A DNA stretch of 64,000 nt from Pseudomonadota bacterium. Lineage in GTDB: Bacteria > Bdellovibrionota > Bdellovibrionia > Bdellovibrionales > JACTMU01. This document shows positions 62,722-64,000 of this stretch, in pieces. A program made the translations under genes and the position numbers. The stretch lies in the NCBI GenBank assembly GCA_014584465.1, contig JACTMU010000014.1, positions 62,001-126,000 on the forward strand, in the 5' to 3' direction. The notes beneath the pieces are model-generated. The model was given only the letters and a program-made list of their open reading frames with translations. It was not told the origin of the DNA and ran no database searches. Within the stretch, counting starts at the first letter, position 1, and each line of letters opens with the position of its first letter.

Positions 62722-62940
62722 ATGGAGCGCCGCAAAGAAAAAATCCTAAAGGCAACTCAAGTAGAAAATTTAGAGTTTTTGGTTGAGGAGATGATCAAGG
62801 ATGAGCCGGAAGAGGCTTTCATCAAGTCCTTCATGCAAAAGTCGGGTTTGAGCTATTCGGAGGATCCGATAGAAAGACTCAATACGGTACTGCAGGCGCT
62901 TCATGGTCAAAAGGGTAGAAAGAAAGAGGCTCAAATCTGA
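62722..62940 (+). CDS. Hypothetical small acidic protein, 72 aa
   Basis: The protein starts MERRKEKILKATQVENLEFL after a good GGGAGG site. It is charged and helical, with no signal peptide, and ends in a basic stretch (GQKGRKKEAQI). It lies 20 bp before the cystathionine beta-synthase-like gene and is likely cotranscribed. The family is not recognised. Confidence 0.6.
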   Translation: MERRKEKILKATQVENLEFLVEEMIKDEPEEAFIKSFMQKSGLSYSEDPIERLNTVLQALHGQKGRKKEAQI

Positions 62941-62960
62941 AATCTTGTGAGGGTAAGAGA

Positions 62961-64000
62961 ATGTCAACAGTTTATGACAATATACTTCAAACGATTGGAA
63001 GAACACCGATTGTACGTTTGAAAAGGTCTGTTCCAGAAGGTGGGCATGAATTTTGGGCGAAGATTGAATCGTTCAATCCTGGCACGAGCATCAAAGATCG
63101 AGTGGCGCTCTCCATAATCGAAGATGGTGAAAAGAGAGGACTGCTCAAACCCGGTGGAACGATCATTGAAGCGACTTCAGGCAATACGGGAGTTGGACTG
63201 GCGATTGTGGCGGCCATTCGAGGTTACAAAGCCGTTTTTGTAATGCCTGACAAGATCAGTGAAGAGAAGAGAGCGATCTTACGTGCTTATGGAGCCAAGG
63301 TCATCATTTGCCCAACGGCTGTGGAGCCTGAGGATCCACGAAGCTACTACTCCGTGGCAAAAAAGATGGTTGAGATGACCCCTGATAGTTTTTACGCAAA
63401 TCAATATCACAATCCGGCAAATCCTCTTGCCCATTATGTGGGAACTGGACCTGAGATTTGGGAGCAAATGGGGAAGGATCTTGATGTTTTGGTCATTGGA
63501 ATTGGAACAGGGGGCACGATTTCTGGGATTGGAAAATATCTAAAAGAGAAAAACCCCAAGATCAAGGTCGTAGCGGCAGACCCCTATGGAAGCATTCTTC
63601 ATGACCTCTACTATTATAAGGAGGTCAAAGAGCCCCCGAAGACCTATAAGGTTGAGGGAGTTGGTGAGGACATGTTGCCAAGCAATGTCCACTTTGAGTA
63701 CATCGATGATTTTGTGCAGGTTGATGATCGATCCTCTTTTATTAAGTGTAGGGAACTTGCGGCCAAGGATGGAATTTGTGTTGGCCCCTCCTCGGCGTTG
63801 GCCCTTGTGGGTGCGATCAACTACTCCAAGAAGCTGACGAAACCATCAAAGATATTGGTGCTGTTCCCTGACAGTGGACGAGCCTATTTGAGTAAGGCGT
63901 TCAACGAGGATTGGCTGAGAGACAACGGCTTTGTTGTATCACCTCTTCACTCACACACGATTGGCGACCTTATTTCGAGAAGAAAGCGAACAGGCCCCTT
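62961..64000 (+). CDS. Cystathionine beta-synthase, partial (runs off the window)
   Basis: A PLP fold-type II enzyme with the first ~347 codons in the window. The Schiff-base lysine lies in NPGTSIKDRVA and the PLP phosphate loop is GIGTGGTISGI. EATSGNTGVGLAIVAAIRGY, NPLAHYVGTGPEIWEQ and VEGVGEDMLPSN match CBS rather than CysK. It condenses serine and homocysteine to cystathionine. The sequence after residue ~325 (SPLHSHTIGDLISRR) probably begins the C-terminal CBS regulatory domains. GAGGGTAAGAG precedes the ATG. Confidence 0.88.
   Translation, partial: MSTVYDNILQTIGRTPIVRLKRSVPEGGHEFWAKIESFNPGTSIKDRVALSIIEDGEKRGLLKPGGTIIEATSGNTGVGLAIVAAIRGYKAVFVMPDKISEEKRAILRAYGAKVIICPTAVEPEDPRSYYSVAKKMVEMTPDSFYANQYHNPANPLAHYVGTGPEIWEQMGKDLDVLVIGIGTGGTISGIGKYLKEKNPKIKVVAADPYGSILHDLYYYKEVKEPPKTYKVEGVGEDMLPSNVHFEYIDDFVQVDDRSSFIKCRELAAKDGICVGPSSALALVGAINYSKKLTKPSKILVLFPDSGRAYLSKAFNEDWLRDNGFVVSPLHSHTIGDLISRRKRTGP

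Noticed and set aside
1-64000. CRISPR arrays, tRNA or rRNA genes and complete insertion sequences
   Set aside because: I looked for regularly spaced direct repeats, tRNA T-loop/CCA patterns and transposase frames and saw none.

Overview
The window looks like part of the chromosome of a didermic bacterium of the Bdellovibrionota type (Bdellovibrio-like or Oligoflexia-like). This is inferred from content: TonB and Btu outer-membrane uptake, an Mla/MCE lipid transporter with two different MlaE permeases, many lipoproteins and exported proteases, a lysine-rich histone-H1-like protein, and an EF-G that reads like the mitochondrial EFG1/spdEFG1 type. I see no rRNA, tRNA, phage, complete insertion sequence or CRISPR array. 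The gene density and tight operons are those of an ordinary core chromosome. What is unusual is a set of small palindromic repeats that repeatedly sit exactly on gene stop codons.

Layout. 0.1-2.1 kb: an RqcH/NFACT-type protein and small hypothetical genes. 2.5-10.1 kb: a TonB2-type energising operon (DUF3450 protein, TtpC-like channel, ExbB, ExbD, TonB, TPR protein) behind a TonB-dependent receptor that is cut by one in-frame TAA. 10.4-16.1 kb (minus): an exported alpha/beta hydrolase, then pyrE, a trypsin-like protease, an FHA membrane protein and nfo as one overlapping operon. 16.3-18.8 kb: cutA and an EF-G. 19-22.4 kb: a ferritin-like protein, a truncated saccharopine-dehydrogenase-like gene, a lipoprotein, a LysR regulator with an internal deletion and a DUF4442 protein. 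22.4-27.3 kb (minus): a cobalamin riboswitch followed by btuB-btuF-btuC-btuD. 27.3-31.3 kb (minus): nagZ, two Dpp-type permeases and a periplasmic protein. 31.4-34.4 kb: a TadG-like protein and an acyltransferase. 34.4-40.8 kb (minus): a six-gene operon of mscS, HAD hydrolase, GCS2-type glutamate ligase, iron alcohol dehydrogenase, C26 gamma-glutamyl hydrolase and aldehyde dehydrogenase. 40.9-43.7 kb: a barrel protein, an HPF-like protein, Mpg and Ung glycosylases and a 54-aa gene. 43.8-48.3 kb: dppABCD. 48.3-51.1 kb (minus): tatA, a lipoprotein, pcnB. 51.4-55.2 kb: a subtilase coupled to a pseudo-metalloprotease lipoprotein, then an exported CbiX-like protein. 55.4-59.5 kb: mlaF, two mlaE, mlaD and a barrel-like protein. 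59.6-64 kb: an H1-like protein, two TadB/TadC-like genes, uppP, a small gene and the start of a cystathionine beta-synthase.

How the genes work together. The TonB2-type operon could energise the BtuB system at 25 kb, which is under B12 control. The 34.4-39.8 kb operon supplies every step of a gamma-glutamylation, oxidation and deglutamylation route like the Puu pathway, but built from unrelated enzyme families. I regard it as the best candidate here for an undescribed pathway; its function is inference. Four repeat families (called A to D below) end at or supply stop codons of seven genes (the TPR gene, nagZ, a dppC-like gene, uppP, a lipoprotein gene, a tadG-like gene and a barrel gene).
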